54,300 nt of DNA. Origin: Deltaproteobacteria bacterium. Its GTDB lineage: Bacteria; Myxococcota_A; UBA796; UBA2385. Position 1 is the stretch's first letter; each line of letters opens with the position of its first letter. This document shows positions 1 through 7,672 of this stretch, one piece after another. The DNA is taken from the NCBI GenBank assembly GCA_018401435.1, contig JAGYJW010000045.1:1-54300 (forward strand). Reading direction: 5' to 3'. Below the pieces are notes generated by a model that was given only the letters and a program-made list of their open reading frames with translations, did no database searches and was not told the origin of the DNA. The position numbers and the translations under genes were made by a program.

Positions 1-1468
1 GCCGTTGTGTGCCGAGTTCCTTGTCGTCGGACTTCACGCCGGCGGTCTCGGGCGTGACCATGCCCATCTCGATCTCGAACTCCCGCAGGGCGTCGGCGGC
101 CCCCTCGGCATAGGGCAGGGGCGGCAGCCCGACCGGGGGCAGGATCTGAAAGGCAGGGCGCGGATCCTGCTGCAGCCGCTCCATGGCGGCCTGCCAGCCT
201 GCCCCATAGGCGTGCAGGGCCTGGGATCGTGCAGACTCGGTGCCATGGGGCTGGTGCTCGGCTGCAGAGAGGGCGTAGGCGAACTGGGGGCGGAAGTGCT
301 CCCAATCTACGGCCTCTCTGCGGGCGAGCACGGGCAGCAGATCCCCGGCCCGGGCCGCGAGCCCCCGGGCCCACAGCCCCGTGGGCAGCAGCAGGGCCAG
401 CAGCAGGCCGGCCCAGCGCCGCTTCCCCCGCTGCCAGAGCTGACCGAAAATGGAGGCGCAGAGCACAAAGATGACCGGATAGATCGGGGCGGCATAGCGC
501 ACGGACCCCGGCGGCGCGACCTCGGGCCACGGGGGATCCCAGATCTGGAAGCGCACCACAAGGTAGACCCCCAACCAGCAGCCCAGCAGCAGCAGCAGGC
601 TGCGATCCAGGCGCCGCCCCCAATACAAGGCGGTGAGGGCCACCCCCAGCAGGCCGAGGGCAAAGGCGCCACCCAGCAGCAGCCCCAGCTGCCCGGGGGC
701 TCCAAAGAGCGCGGCCACCTGGCCCGGCGCCAACAGGGTGGCCAGCTTGGCGGGCACCCGGGCGAGCTGGGGCAGCGATTCGCCAGCCTCATAGATGGTG
801 ACAAAGGGGTGCTGGCCCGTGCTGAGCAGCTGCATCAGCCAACCCAGCAGGCCCAGGGGCAGCAGGCCCACCACCCCGAGCGCCCGCAGCGGGCGGCGCT
901 GCAGCAGCAGCCAGAGCGGGGCGGCGAGGACCGCGAAGGCACCGCTGAAGCTGATCCACAAGGCCAGGCCCAGAAGCAGCGCGCCCAGGACTGCTGGCCA
1001 CCGACCCGCCTCCTTGGGTGCGGTCGCCAACAGAAAGCCCAGCAGGCCCACCACCCCCGCCTCCATGTGGTTGCCCCAGGCGATCAAGGACAGGTGCAGC
1101 CAGGCGCGCGGGCTCAGGGCCAGCAGCAGCAGCAAGGCGCCCGCCGCCGGCGCGCCCACCCGGCGCAACAGGATCGCACCCGCCCCCAGGGCCAACAGGC
1201 CGGTATAGGCCAGGGGCACCAGCTTCCAGACCAGCCAGCTGCGCGGCAGCACGGTGAAGAGCAGCGCCCCCAAGGTGGCATCTGCCGTGCATCCCCCGCA
1301 GAATTCCCGGTACTGCAAACGAAAGGCCGCGGTCCAGTGCCCATCGGCCATCATCCAGGCCTGGCCCGCGTTGTACATCTCCTCAGGGTCCAGCTCCACC
1401 GTCGCAGGGTTCAAGCTGCTCAGCAGCTGCAGCAGCAGCAGGCCGAGGGTGCCGAGCAGGAGGCCCAC
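1..1468 (-). CDS. GT-C-like polytopic membrane protein (3' end off window)
   Basis: An open minus-strand frame runs off the left edge without a stop (about 489 codons visible). It reads as a hydrophobic multi-helix protein: an N-terminal signal-anchor helix, then a loop with YNAGQAWMMADGHW, then repeated Leu/Ala/Gly-rich helices and a C-terminal soluble part. This resembles integral-membrane glycosyltransferases of the GT-C type (PMT-like), which use polyprenyl-phosphate sugars; the assignment rests on topology only. The start is uncertain. GTG at 1468 is chosen because the upstream stretch holds a perfect hairpin that looks like the terminator of the preceding thioredoxin gene. The frame stays open further upstream, so a non-canonical earlier start is possible. 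No catalytic residue could be assigned. Confidence 0.6.
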   Translation of the reverse strand, partial: MGLLLGTLGLLLLQLLSSLNPATVELDPEEMYNAGQAWMMADGHWTAAFRLQYREFCGGCTADATLGALLFTVLPRSWLVWKLVPLAYTGLLALGAGAILLRRVGAPAAGALLLLLALSPRAWLHLSLIAWGNHMEAGVVGLLGFLLATAPKEAGRWPAVLGALLLGLALWISFSGAFAVLAAPLWLLLQRRPLRALGVVGLLPLGLLGWLMQLLSTGQHPFVTIYEAGESLPQLARVPAKLATLLAPGQVAALFGAPGQLGLLLGGAFALGLLGVALTALYWGRRLDRSLLLLLGCWLGVYLVVRFQIWDPPWPEVAPPGSVRYAAPIYPVIFVLCASIFGQLWQRGKRRWAGLLLALLLPTGLWARGLAARAGDLLPVLARREAVDWEHFRPQFAYALSAAEHQPHGTESARSQALHAYGAGWQAAMERLQQDPRPAFQILPPVGLPPLPYAEGAADALREFEIEMGMVTPETAGVKSDDKELGTQR

Positions 1469-1480
1469 CCAACCGAAGAA

Positions 1481-1499
1481 GGCCGGGCTGGGCCCGGCC
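1481..1499 (-). terminator. Rho-independent terminator after the TlpA-like gene
   Basis: Perfect 8-bp GC stem (GGCCGGGC / GCCCGGCC) with a 3-nt loop, 25 nt past the stop of the thioredoxin lipoprotein. On the minus strand it is followed by TTCTTC, a short pyrimidine/U tract. It lies just before the likely GTG start of the next gene. Confidence 0.65.
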
Positions 1500-1524
1500 T
1501 TCGAGGTGTTCAGGCGATCGGGGA

Positions 1525-2265
1525 TCAGGTCCCGAGCCAGCCGTTGAGCAGCTCGTCGCTCAGGCGGGCGGGGTGGCCGCGCCAGATGATCTTGCCGTCC
1601 TTGACCACGGCGGCAGCGGGGATGCCGCTGACGTTGAAGTCACGGCTGAGGTCGCCGTTCTCCTTGGCCAGGGGGTAGGTCACGCCCTGCTCCTTGACGA
1701 AGGCCAGCACGGACTCTTCGGTGGCGGAGCGGGTGACCTTGGTGAGGCCCACCACGTCCAGGCCCTTGCCCTTGAAGCTGTCGTAGGTGGCCTTGAGTTC
1801 GGGCACCTCGCGCTTGCAGTGGGGGCACCAGACCTCCCAGAAGACGATCAGGGTGGTGCCGGTCATCAGGTCCACCTCGGATTCGCCCTGGTACCACTTC
1901 TCGATGCCGGCCTTCCAGCTGTCGGGAACGGGCTTGCCGACCACCGACAGCTCGTCGATCATCTTGCGGGCGCGCTTGAAGGTGGTGGTGCTGCCGAAGT
2001 TCTTTTCGAGCTCGTCGGCCTTGGCCTTTGCGGGCTCCATCTGGCCCTTGGCGACCAGGTCGGACAGCTCCTCGTAGATCTTCTTGGCGGCCTCTTCCCG
2101 CGGTCCACCGCCGCGCCGGCGGCCGCGGCGCTCACCGCCGCTCTTTTCGAGGGTCTCGACGCGGGTCTTGAGGGTGCCGACCTCCTCTTCGAGGGCCTTG
2201 ACCTGCTCGGTCGTCGCGCAGCCACCCACAAGGAGGGCGGCCAGAGTCAGGGTGCGAAGGGACAT
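1525..2265 (-). CDS. TlpA-type thioredoxin-fold lipoprotein with coiled coil
   Basis: 246 residues. A lipoprotein signal peptide ends at Cys16 (lipobox GGC). Residues about 20-45 form a heptad-like, charged coiled coil, followed by an Arg/Gly-rich linker and a helical segment. The C-terminal half is a TlpA/ResA-like thioredoxin fold with the redox motif WCPHC after the strand TTLIVFWEV, and a cis-Pro segment (GIPAAAVV). Family knowledge points to a membrane-tethered periplasmic disulfide reductase or oxidoreductase, for example in cytochrome c maturation; no cytochrome gene is nearby, so the substrate is unknown. The coiled coil may mediate oligomerisation. Transcribed leftwards and ending at a hairpin terminator. 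Confidence 0.88.
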   Translation of the reverse strand: MSLRTLTLAALLVGGCATTEQVKALEEEVGTLKTRVETLEKSGGERRGRRRGGGPREEAAKKIYEELSDLVAKGQMEPAKAKADELEKNFGSTTTFKRARKMIDELSVVGKPVPDSWKAGIEKWYQGESEVDLMTGTTLIVFWEVWCPHCKREVPELKATYDSFKGKGLDVVGLTKVTRSATEESVLAFVKEQGVTYPLAKENGDLSRDFNVSGIPAAAVVKDGKIIWRGHPARLSDELLNGWLGT

Positions 2266-2571
2266 GATGGGACTCGGGATGGGGGATGATCAGGGGCGCC
2301 CTGCAGCAGCGAAAGGCCAGGCCTCGAACGCACCGCCGGCAGATAGCCCGACCGCGGGCGCTCGGGAAGGGGAGCCCACGCCCCACTGGCTACCCGGATC
2401 GGGGGAGGGACCGCAAGCCCGCAGGCGCGGCCTGACAACGACATGCCGCAATCGACGATCGGCGGGGCGTTTGCTGGCGCGGGAGAACCGCGACTATAAT
2501 CCCTGCCGGCGTGTGCGCGGAGCGCTCGGCTCCCCCTCACCCACCCCGGCCACCGACCACCGAGGCCCCCC
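2266..2571. other. 306-bp divergent intergenic region
   Basis: No convincing gene. It separates the leftward thioredoxin gene from the rightward lipoprotein operon and must hold both promoters. One good sigma70-like promoter is visible for the rightward operon (2471-2500). Nothing else stands out. Confidence 0.6.
2471..2500 (+). promoter_or_regulatory. Candidate sigma70 promoter of the surface operon
   Basis: -35 TTGCTG (2471-2476) and a perfect -10 TATAAT (2495-2500) with an 18-bp spacer, about 70 bp before the ATG at 2572. A perfect TATAAT is notable in such GC-rich sequence. Confidence 0.55.
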
Positions 2572-4410
2572 ATGCGTTGCTGCCCCACCCTCGCCCTCCG
2601 AAGCCCGCGCCCCAGCCGCATCGGGGCCCTGGCCTTGCTATTGGCGGTGCCCCTCGTCACGGGGGCCTGCAAGAGCACCGACAAGGGAGCAACCGACACC
2701 GCCGCCGGCGAGGCCGCCGGGCCCGCCAGCGTCAGCCTCTTTCCGCCCAAGGGCGGCCAGGGCACCACCCTCGAGGTCGACCTGAGCGCGAGCCGCTCCT
2801 TCTTTGATTACAGCAACATCGTCGTGGACTTCGGCGAGGGCATCACCGTCGAATCGGTGACCGTGGACGACGCCTGGGGGGCCCGCGCCACGATCAACAT
2901 CGAAGACGGCGCCGAACTCGGGCGTCGCTCGGTCCAGGTCGAGACCAGCGGTCGCGAGAAGACGCTCACCGACGCCTTCGAGGTCATCTCCGAGAGCTTC
3001 ATCGTGGACCCCGACAGCGTCCGGATCGGCGAGACGGTGAACGTGGACCTGGTCGGCCGCAACACCGCCTGGCAGGGCGGCGTGACCTGGCCCAGCTTTG
3101 GCGACGGCGTGCGCGTGGACGAGTTCAGCGTCCTCTCCGAGACCCTGGCCACCGCGACCATCTCGGTGGCCCCCTCCACCCTGCCCGGCTGGCGAAACGT
3201 CGTCATGGACAATGGCGCGGGCGACCTCGTCACCCTCTATGACGGCCTCAAGGTGGACCGCGTCGCCCTCGCCGCCACCTTTGATCCCACCATCGCCGAA
3301 CAGGGCGACACGGTGGAATTCACGATCCAGGCCCGGGGCACCCAGTTCCGTGAAGACCAGCCCCCCCGGCTCACCTTCTTTGACCGATTCGGCGAAAACC
3401 CCGACATCGTCGTGGACAACATCGTCTGGTTGGACGCAGAGAACGTCTATGGCCAGATGACCCTGTCCAACGCCTCGGCCCTGGGCATGCGCGAGGTGCG
3501 GCTGGACAATGGCGACGAGGGCATCGTCATCCCCGACGCCTTCGAGGTCATCGGCGGAGACTGGGACCTGTCGCAGGTGGCCATCGACCTCAGCTTCACG
3601 GTGGTCCGCAACCGCGACAATACGACGGGCATCGTGAGCGAATCCGTGCGCGCCTCCTGCATGTTCTACATCCCCCTGGACCCGCCCTGCCCCCAAGGCG
3701 GCGGCTCGGGCTCGGGCAGCGAGGCCGGCTCGGATCCCGCCCCCTACGACCAGAACGGCGCATGGGGGGCCACGGGCGAAGGCAGCGGTGGCGGCGGCGA
3801 AGACTGCCCCTTCCCCACCACCGTCCCCGCGGGCGACTACGTCTGGCTCGAATCCGACGCCAATGTCATCACCCTCGAAAAGACCTACGACACCGCCAGC
3901 GGCATGGTCTACTACACCGCGCCCGACCTCGTTCTCGCCGATTACGTGCCGCGCAACCTCTACGATCTGCACACCCAGGGCGAGCCCGAGGGCGAAGGCA
4001 TCGGCGAGTACCTGCTCGATGGCGTGCTGCCCACGGTGCCCGCGGACTGGACCTGGACCTCTCCCATCCTGACGGGCAACTACACCCACAACCGCGCCGA
4101 GCCCTTCGTATACACCTGGACGCCGGCCCTGACCTACCCCGACGCCACCTTCTGGGTGAGCATCTTCACCAAGCAGAGCCCCGGCCCCCTCAGCATGGAG
4201 AACTGGTCCGGCTATGTCGGCGCCATGCCCTTTGACGACGGCGTGCACCAGTTCTCGGCCGAAGAGATGACCTGGCTGGCCCCCGGCGGCGTGCCCGTCT
4301 ATGCCTACAGCTTCATCCAGGGCCGCGAGTTTGGCCTGCCCGAGAGCATCTACCAGACCAATGTGGGCATCTCCTACATCTACCTCAGCCAGTATATGGT
4401 CCTGGAGTAG
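2572..4410 (+). CDS. IPT/TIG-like secreted lipoprotein, first gene of surface operon
   Basis: 612 residues. A basic N-terminus and hydrophobic core end at a lipobox (GAC-K), then a short acidic linker. Three or four tandem immunoglobulin-like modules of about 90 residues follow, each opening with phrases such as IGETVNVDLVGRN or QGDTVEFTIQARG, reminiscent of IPT/TIG or bacterial Ig-like domains. A Gly/Ser-rich linker near residue 375-400 leads to a different C-terminal domain rich in aromatic residues. No catalytic motif is seen. It probably acts on the cell surface or in the periplasm. The start at 2572 is supported by the signal peptide and the upstream promoter. The next gene starts 4 bp after the stop, so co-transcription is near certain. 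Confidence 0.8.
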   Translation: MRCCPTLALRSPRPSRIGALALLLAVPLVTGACKSTDKGATDTAAGEAAGPASVSLFPPKGGQGTTLEVDLSASRSFFDYSNIVVDFGEGITVESVTVDDAWGARATINIEDGAELGRRSVQVETSGREKTLTDAFEVISESFIVDPDSVRIGETVNVDLVGRNTAWQGGVTWPSFGDGVRVDEFSVLSETLATATISVAPSTLPGWRNVVMDNGAGDLVTLYDGLKVDRVALAATFDPTIAEQGDTVEFTIQARGTQFREDQPPRLTFFDRFGENPDIVVDNIVWLDAENVYGQMTLSNASALGMREVRLDNGDEGIVIPDAFEVIGGDWDLSQVAIDLSFTVVRNRDNTTGIVSESVRASCMFYIPLDPPCPQGGGSGSGSEAGSDPAPYDQNGAWGATGEGSGGGGEDCPFPTTVPAGDYVWLESDANVITLEKTYDTASGMVYYTAPDLVLADYVPRNLYDLHTQGEPEGEGIGEYLLDGVLPTVPADWTWTSPILTGNYTHNRAEPFVYTWTPALTYPDATFWVSIFTKQSPGPLSMENWSGYVGAMPFDDGVHQFSAEEMTWLAPGGVPVYAYSFIQGREFGLPESIYQTNVGISYIYLSQYMVLE

Positions 4411-4414
4411 TCCG

Positions 4415-5326
4415 ATGATGAAGCCTGCCCTGAACCCGGTCCCCGCCGGCCTCCTCCTGCTCACCCTCGCGGGCGGCGTGGCCTGCAAGCAGGACCAGGG
4501 ATTCGCCCCCATCACGGTCGAAAATACGGTCATCGTGACCGGCGACTTCGACCGCCTCGAAGACGCAATCCTGCGGGCCGAGGTCAAGAGCCAGCTCTTT
4601 GAGGGCTACATCGTGCAGCCCGTCTACGAGCTGTCCGATACCAGCGGCCAGAGCGTGCAGCAGGTCGAGAAGCTCTTCACCGAGCTCAACGAGGATCAGC
4701 TCCCCATCCTCTTTGACTACGACGCCCTCTTCCTGAATTCCGGTGCCCGCGGTCTGGGGGCCTATGTCTACAACGACGTGGACGCCGACGACGCCCTGGT
4801 CAGCGACGCCGCCGTGGTGCAGCAGGTTCGGGACTTCGTGGGCCGACGCAAGACCCTGGTGGCCACCGACTGGGCCTACGACATGATCGAGGCGGCCTGG
4901 CCCGACAAGATCGACTTCGTCAACGAGGGCGACGGCACCGACGCCGCCCAGGTGGGCATCTCCGAGACCGTCGTGGCCCGGGTCACCGACGCCGAGATGG
5001 TCGGGGTGATCGGCGCCGACCAGGTCGAGTTGGACTTCGCCTTTGGCTACTGGACCGTGATGCAGGATGTGGGCCCCGATGTGACGGTCCACATGCGAGG
5101 CGACGTGCTGTGGCGGCAGGAGGAAGGCGGTGGGGACGCCCTGCTCGAGGATGTGCCCCTGCTGGTCAGCTTCGAGGCCGACGGCGGCCGCGTCATCTTC
5201 AGCTCCTTCTCCTGGCGGGCCCAGCGACCGGCCCTGGCCGACGCCTTGCTGGCCGGCACGGTAGAGGGCCTCAACGCCTCGGTCACCGAAGCACGGCGCA
5301 ACGAATCCGGGAGCGAGGGTGGCTGA
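4415..5326 (+). CDS. Lipoprotein with class I glutamine-amidotransferase-like fold
   Basis: 303 residues, ATG at 4415 (ATGATG), immediately after the previous stop. The signal peptide ends at a lipobox (GGVAC-K). The body shows alternating strands and helices: a segment ending in YDALFLNSGARG, a helix with VRDFVGRRKTLVATDWAYDM, and a late strand GGRVIFSSFSW. This pattern suits a ThuA/DUF4350-like GATase1 fold in which catalytic residues are often missing; no Cys-His dyad is obvious. It may bind a partner or ligand rather than catalyse. The stop overlaps the GTG start of the VWA gene by 8 bp, implying translational coupling. The fold assignment is inference. Confidence 0.72.
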   Translation: MMKPALNPVPAGLLLLTLAGGVACKQDQGFAPITVENTVIVTGDFDRLEDAILRAEVKSQLFEGYIVQPVYELSDTSGQSVQQVEKLFTELNEDQLPILFDYDALFLNSGARGLGAYVYNDVDADDALVSDAAVVQQVRDFVGRRKTLVATDWAYDMIEAAWPDKIDFVNEGDGTDAAQVGISETVVARVTDAEMVGVIGADQVELDFAFGYWTVMQDVGPDVTVHMRGDVLWRQEEGGGDALLEDVPLLVSFEADGGRVIFSSFSWRAQRPALADALLAGTVEGLNASVTEARRNESGSEGG

Positions 5327-6947
5327 GTTCCAATCGAAGTCCCTGGGTCTGCTGCTGCTGCTGGGCGCCCTGTCGGCATGCAGCGAATACTCCTATGTGC
5401 AAGAGACCAACCGGGACGTCTTCGAGCAAGTTCGTCGAAATACCGTCGATATTCTGGTGGTAGTGGACAACTCCTGCTCCATGGTGGACGAGCAGGCCAA
5501 GCTCGGCGCCAACTTCAGCAACTTCATCGCCGCCTTTGACGGGGTGGACGTGGACTGGCAGATCGGCGCGGTCACCACCGATATGGCCGACGAGAACCAG
5601 TCCGGGCGCCTGTTGGGGGGTGGCGACGAGGTCATCCTGGTGGACGCCAGCGAGCGCACCCTGGACCGCGTGGCCTGGACCCGCGACTGGGCCATCAGCC
5701 CCGGCGTGGCCCTGCAGCTCGACCCCTCGGTGCGCACCACCACGGGCAATGACGCCCGCACCGCCTGGTGCCTGGCCACCCAGAGCTTCGGCGACGGCGA
5801 CAAGGGCACCCCCGGCAGCCCCAACGACAGCTGCAGCGGCACCGCCGCGCCCCCCGATACCGGCGACACCGGCGCCTCCGATGGGGGCGACGGCGGCGAT
5901 GGGACCGATAGCGACGCGCGTGCGCCCCAGGTCAACGAGCTGCTGATCACCGAGCTGCTCATCAATCCCGCCGCGGTGGACGACAGCCTGGGCGAGTGGG
6001 TGGAGCTGCTCAACCTCAGCAGCGACACGCTCTCCCTCGAAGGCTGCGGCCTGCGAGACAGCGGCCGCAACAGCTACACCTTCCCCGAGGGCACCACGAT
6101 TGGCCCTGGCGCGCGGCTGGTGGTCGGGCGCTCTGCCGACCGCGGCACCAACGGCGGCGCCGCCGTGGACCTCGCCGCCGAAGGCGCGATGACGCTGGCC
6201 AACGCCGAGCTCTTCCTCACCAGCAGCAGCGAGAATGCGGCCGACCAGTTCGCCGAGCTGGTGGCCGTGGGCGCGGGTGGCGTCGGCATCGAGATGGGCC
6301 TGGAGGGCGCCCGGGCAGCCTTGTCCGAACCGCTGGTGAGCACGGCCAACGCCGGATTCTTGCGGGACAACGCCAACCTCGCGGTCATCTTCATCTCCGA
6401 CGAGAATGACTTCTCGCCAGACCCGGTGGACGACTACCTGCGCTTCTTCATGGACCTCAAGGGCGACCCCGCCTATCGCTACCCCGGCATCGTGACCTTG
6501 AGCGCGGTGGTGGGCAAGGATGTGCCCGCCTATGACGGCCAGCCCTCCTGCGAATCCACCGCCGGCTCGGCCAGCTATGGCATCCGCTATGTGGACCTGG
6601 CCTCCCGCACCGGCGGCGTGCTGGAGAGCATCTGCGACGACGACTTCGCCCCCATCTCCGCCGAGCTGGGGCTGCTGGCCTCGGGCCTCGAGCTGGAATT
6701 CGTGCTGAGCGAGCCCGCCAATGAAGAGACGCTGGTGGTGAAGCTCTACGCCGAACAGAGCGAAGACAGCTATATCCGCGACCTCGAGAAGGAGGTCGAG
6801 TACAGCTATGTGCCGGCGCGAAACGCCATTCGTTTCGAACCCAACCAGGTGCCCCCCAGCGAGACCATCATCGTCGCCGAATACGAGGTGCTCGGCTCTG
6901 GCGCCCGCCGCGACGAGAGCACCACCACGGACGGAGCGGCCCGGTGA
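5319..6947 (+). CDS. VWA-domain lipoprotein with inserted lamin-tail-like domain
   Basis: 542 residues, GTG start at 5319. Lipobox cysteine at residue 21. Residues about 42-165 begin a von Willebrand A domain with a MIDAS-type DxSxS motif (Asp50, Ser52, Ser54). An Asp/Gly/Thr linker (about 180-205) is followed by a lamin-tail-domain-like module (about 207-305: INPA, GEWVELLNLS, then GCGLRD and the FPEGTTIGPGARLVV strand). The VWA fold then resumes (NLAVIFISDENDFSP, then YRYPGIVTLSAVVG) and a C-terminal beta-rich region follows. VWA proteins usually bind proteins through a divalent metal; LTD modules occur on bacterial surface proteins. The split domain is unusual. The stop overlaps the next start by GTGA. 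Confidence 0.82.
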   Translation: MAEFQSKSLGLLLLLGALSACSEYSYVQETNRDVFEQVRRNTVDILVVVDNSCSMVDEQAKLGANFSNFIAAFDGVDVDWQIGAVTTDMADENQSGRLLGGGDEVILVDASERTLDRVAWTRDWAISPGVALQLDPSVRTTTGNDARTAWCLATQSFGDGDKGTPGSPNDSCSGTAAPPDTGDTGASDGGDGGDGTDSDARAPQVNELLITELLINPAAVDDSLGEWVELLNLSSDTLSLEGCGLRDSGRNSYTFPEGTTIGPGARLVVGRSADRGTNGGAAVDLAAEGAMTLANAELFLTSSSENAADQFAELVAVGAGGVGIEMGLEGARAALSEPLVSTANAGFLRDNANLAVIFISDENDFSPDPVDDYLRFFMDLKGDPAYRYPGIVTLSAVVGKDVPAYDGQPSCESTAGSASYGIRYVDLASRTGGVLESICDDDFAPISAELGLLASGLELEFVLSEPANEETLVVKLYAEQSEDSYIRDLEKEVEYSYVPARNAIRFEPNQVPPSETIIVAEYEVLGSGARRDESTTTDGAAR

Positions 6948-7672
6948 TCGAGCGCACGCGGCTAGCCGCACCCCACCGCCCGCTGGCCTGGATGGGCCTG
7001 TTCTTCGCCTTCTTCCTGGGTATTCTGCTGCCCGGCTGCAATGGCGGCAAGGACGAGCCCGAGGCCCGCAGCTGCGCCGAGACCACCGAGTGTGACTTCG
7101 GCCAGAGCTGCCTGGATGGCCTCTGCACCGCACGCACCTGCGCCACCTCGGATGGCTGCCCCATCGGCAGCTTCTGCAAGGGCGGCAGCTGCGACCCGGG
7201 CTGCGAGACCACCGACGACTGCTACCCCGACGAGGCCTGCAACGAGGGCGTCTGCGAGGCCCGCGGCTGCCGGAATACCACCTTGGACTGTTCCTTTGGC
7301 GAGTTCTGCGACATCGCCACCGGCGACTGCTACGCCGCCGGCAACAGCTATTGCGAGCCTTGCGTCGCCGACTCCTCCGACGCCGACCAGTGCGGCAGCG
7401 AGGAGAACCTCTGCTTGTCTTGGGGCCAATACGGGGACTTCTGCGGCGTGGAATGCGACAACAGCACGGATTGCCCCGTCGGCTACGACTGCATCCCGGT
7501 GGGCGACAACGCCGGCAACATCTTCACCAAGCAGTGCATCACCTATTGCTGGCTCTATGGGCAGGAGGGCGAGCGCCCCGCCGCGCGGCCCCTGCCCCCC
7601 AGCGCCCTGCCCGAGTGCCCCACCGTGATCCGGACCGAGGGCGACGCGCCCGCCGCTGGAGCCCCCCGATGA
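6944..7672 (+). CDS. Cysteine-rich EGF-like lipoprotein
   Basis: 242 residues, GTG start overlapping the previous stop. A hydrophobic signal ends at a lipobox (LLPGC). The mature part carries about five tandem modules of 20-25 residues with the pattern C-x(4,6)-C-x(4)-C-x(4)-C, for example ECDFGQSC and GCPIGSFC, like the Dickkopf/EGF-type disulfide-rich repeats common in myxobacterial secreted proteins. Then comes a longer Cys-rich segment with NSTDCPVGYDC. The many cysteines imply oxidative folding in the periplasm. A structural or binding role is likely; no enzyme motif is seen. It overlaps the next gene by ATGA. Confidence 0.78.
   Translation: MIERTRLAAPHRPLAWMGLFFAFFLGILLPGCNGGKDEPEARSCAETTECDFGQSCLDGLCTARTCATSDGCPIGSFCKGGSCDPGCETTDDCYPDEACNEGVCEARGCRNTTLDCSFGEFCDIATGDCYAAGNSYCEPCVADSSDADQCGSEENLCLSWGQYGDFCGVECDNSTDCPVGYDCIPVGDNAGNIFTKQCITYCWLYGQEGERPAARPLPPSALPECPTVIRTEGDAPAAGAPR

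Noticed and set aside
5..1678. Long plus-strand open frame rich in Gln, Gly and Pro
   Set aside because: It is antisense to the GT-C-like membrane gene and the end of the thioredoxin gene; no domain, signal or ribosome site, and the opposite strand reads as clear protein.
2638..4587. 649-codon minus-strand open frame rich in Gly, Val and His
   Set aside because: Exact antisense shadow of the IPT-like lipoprotein caused by GC-rich third codon positions.
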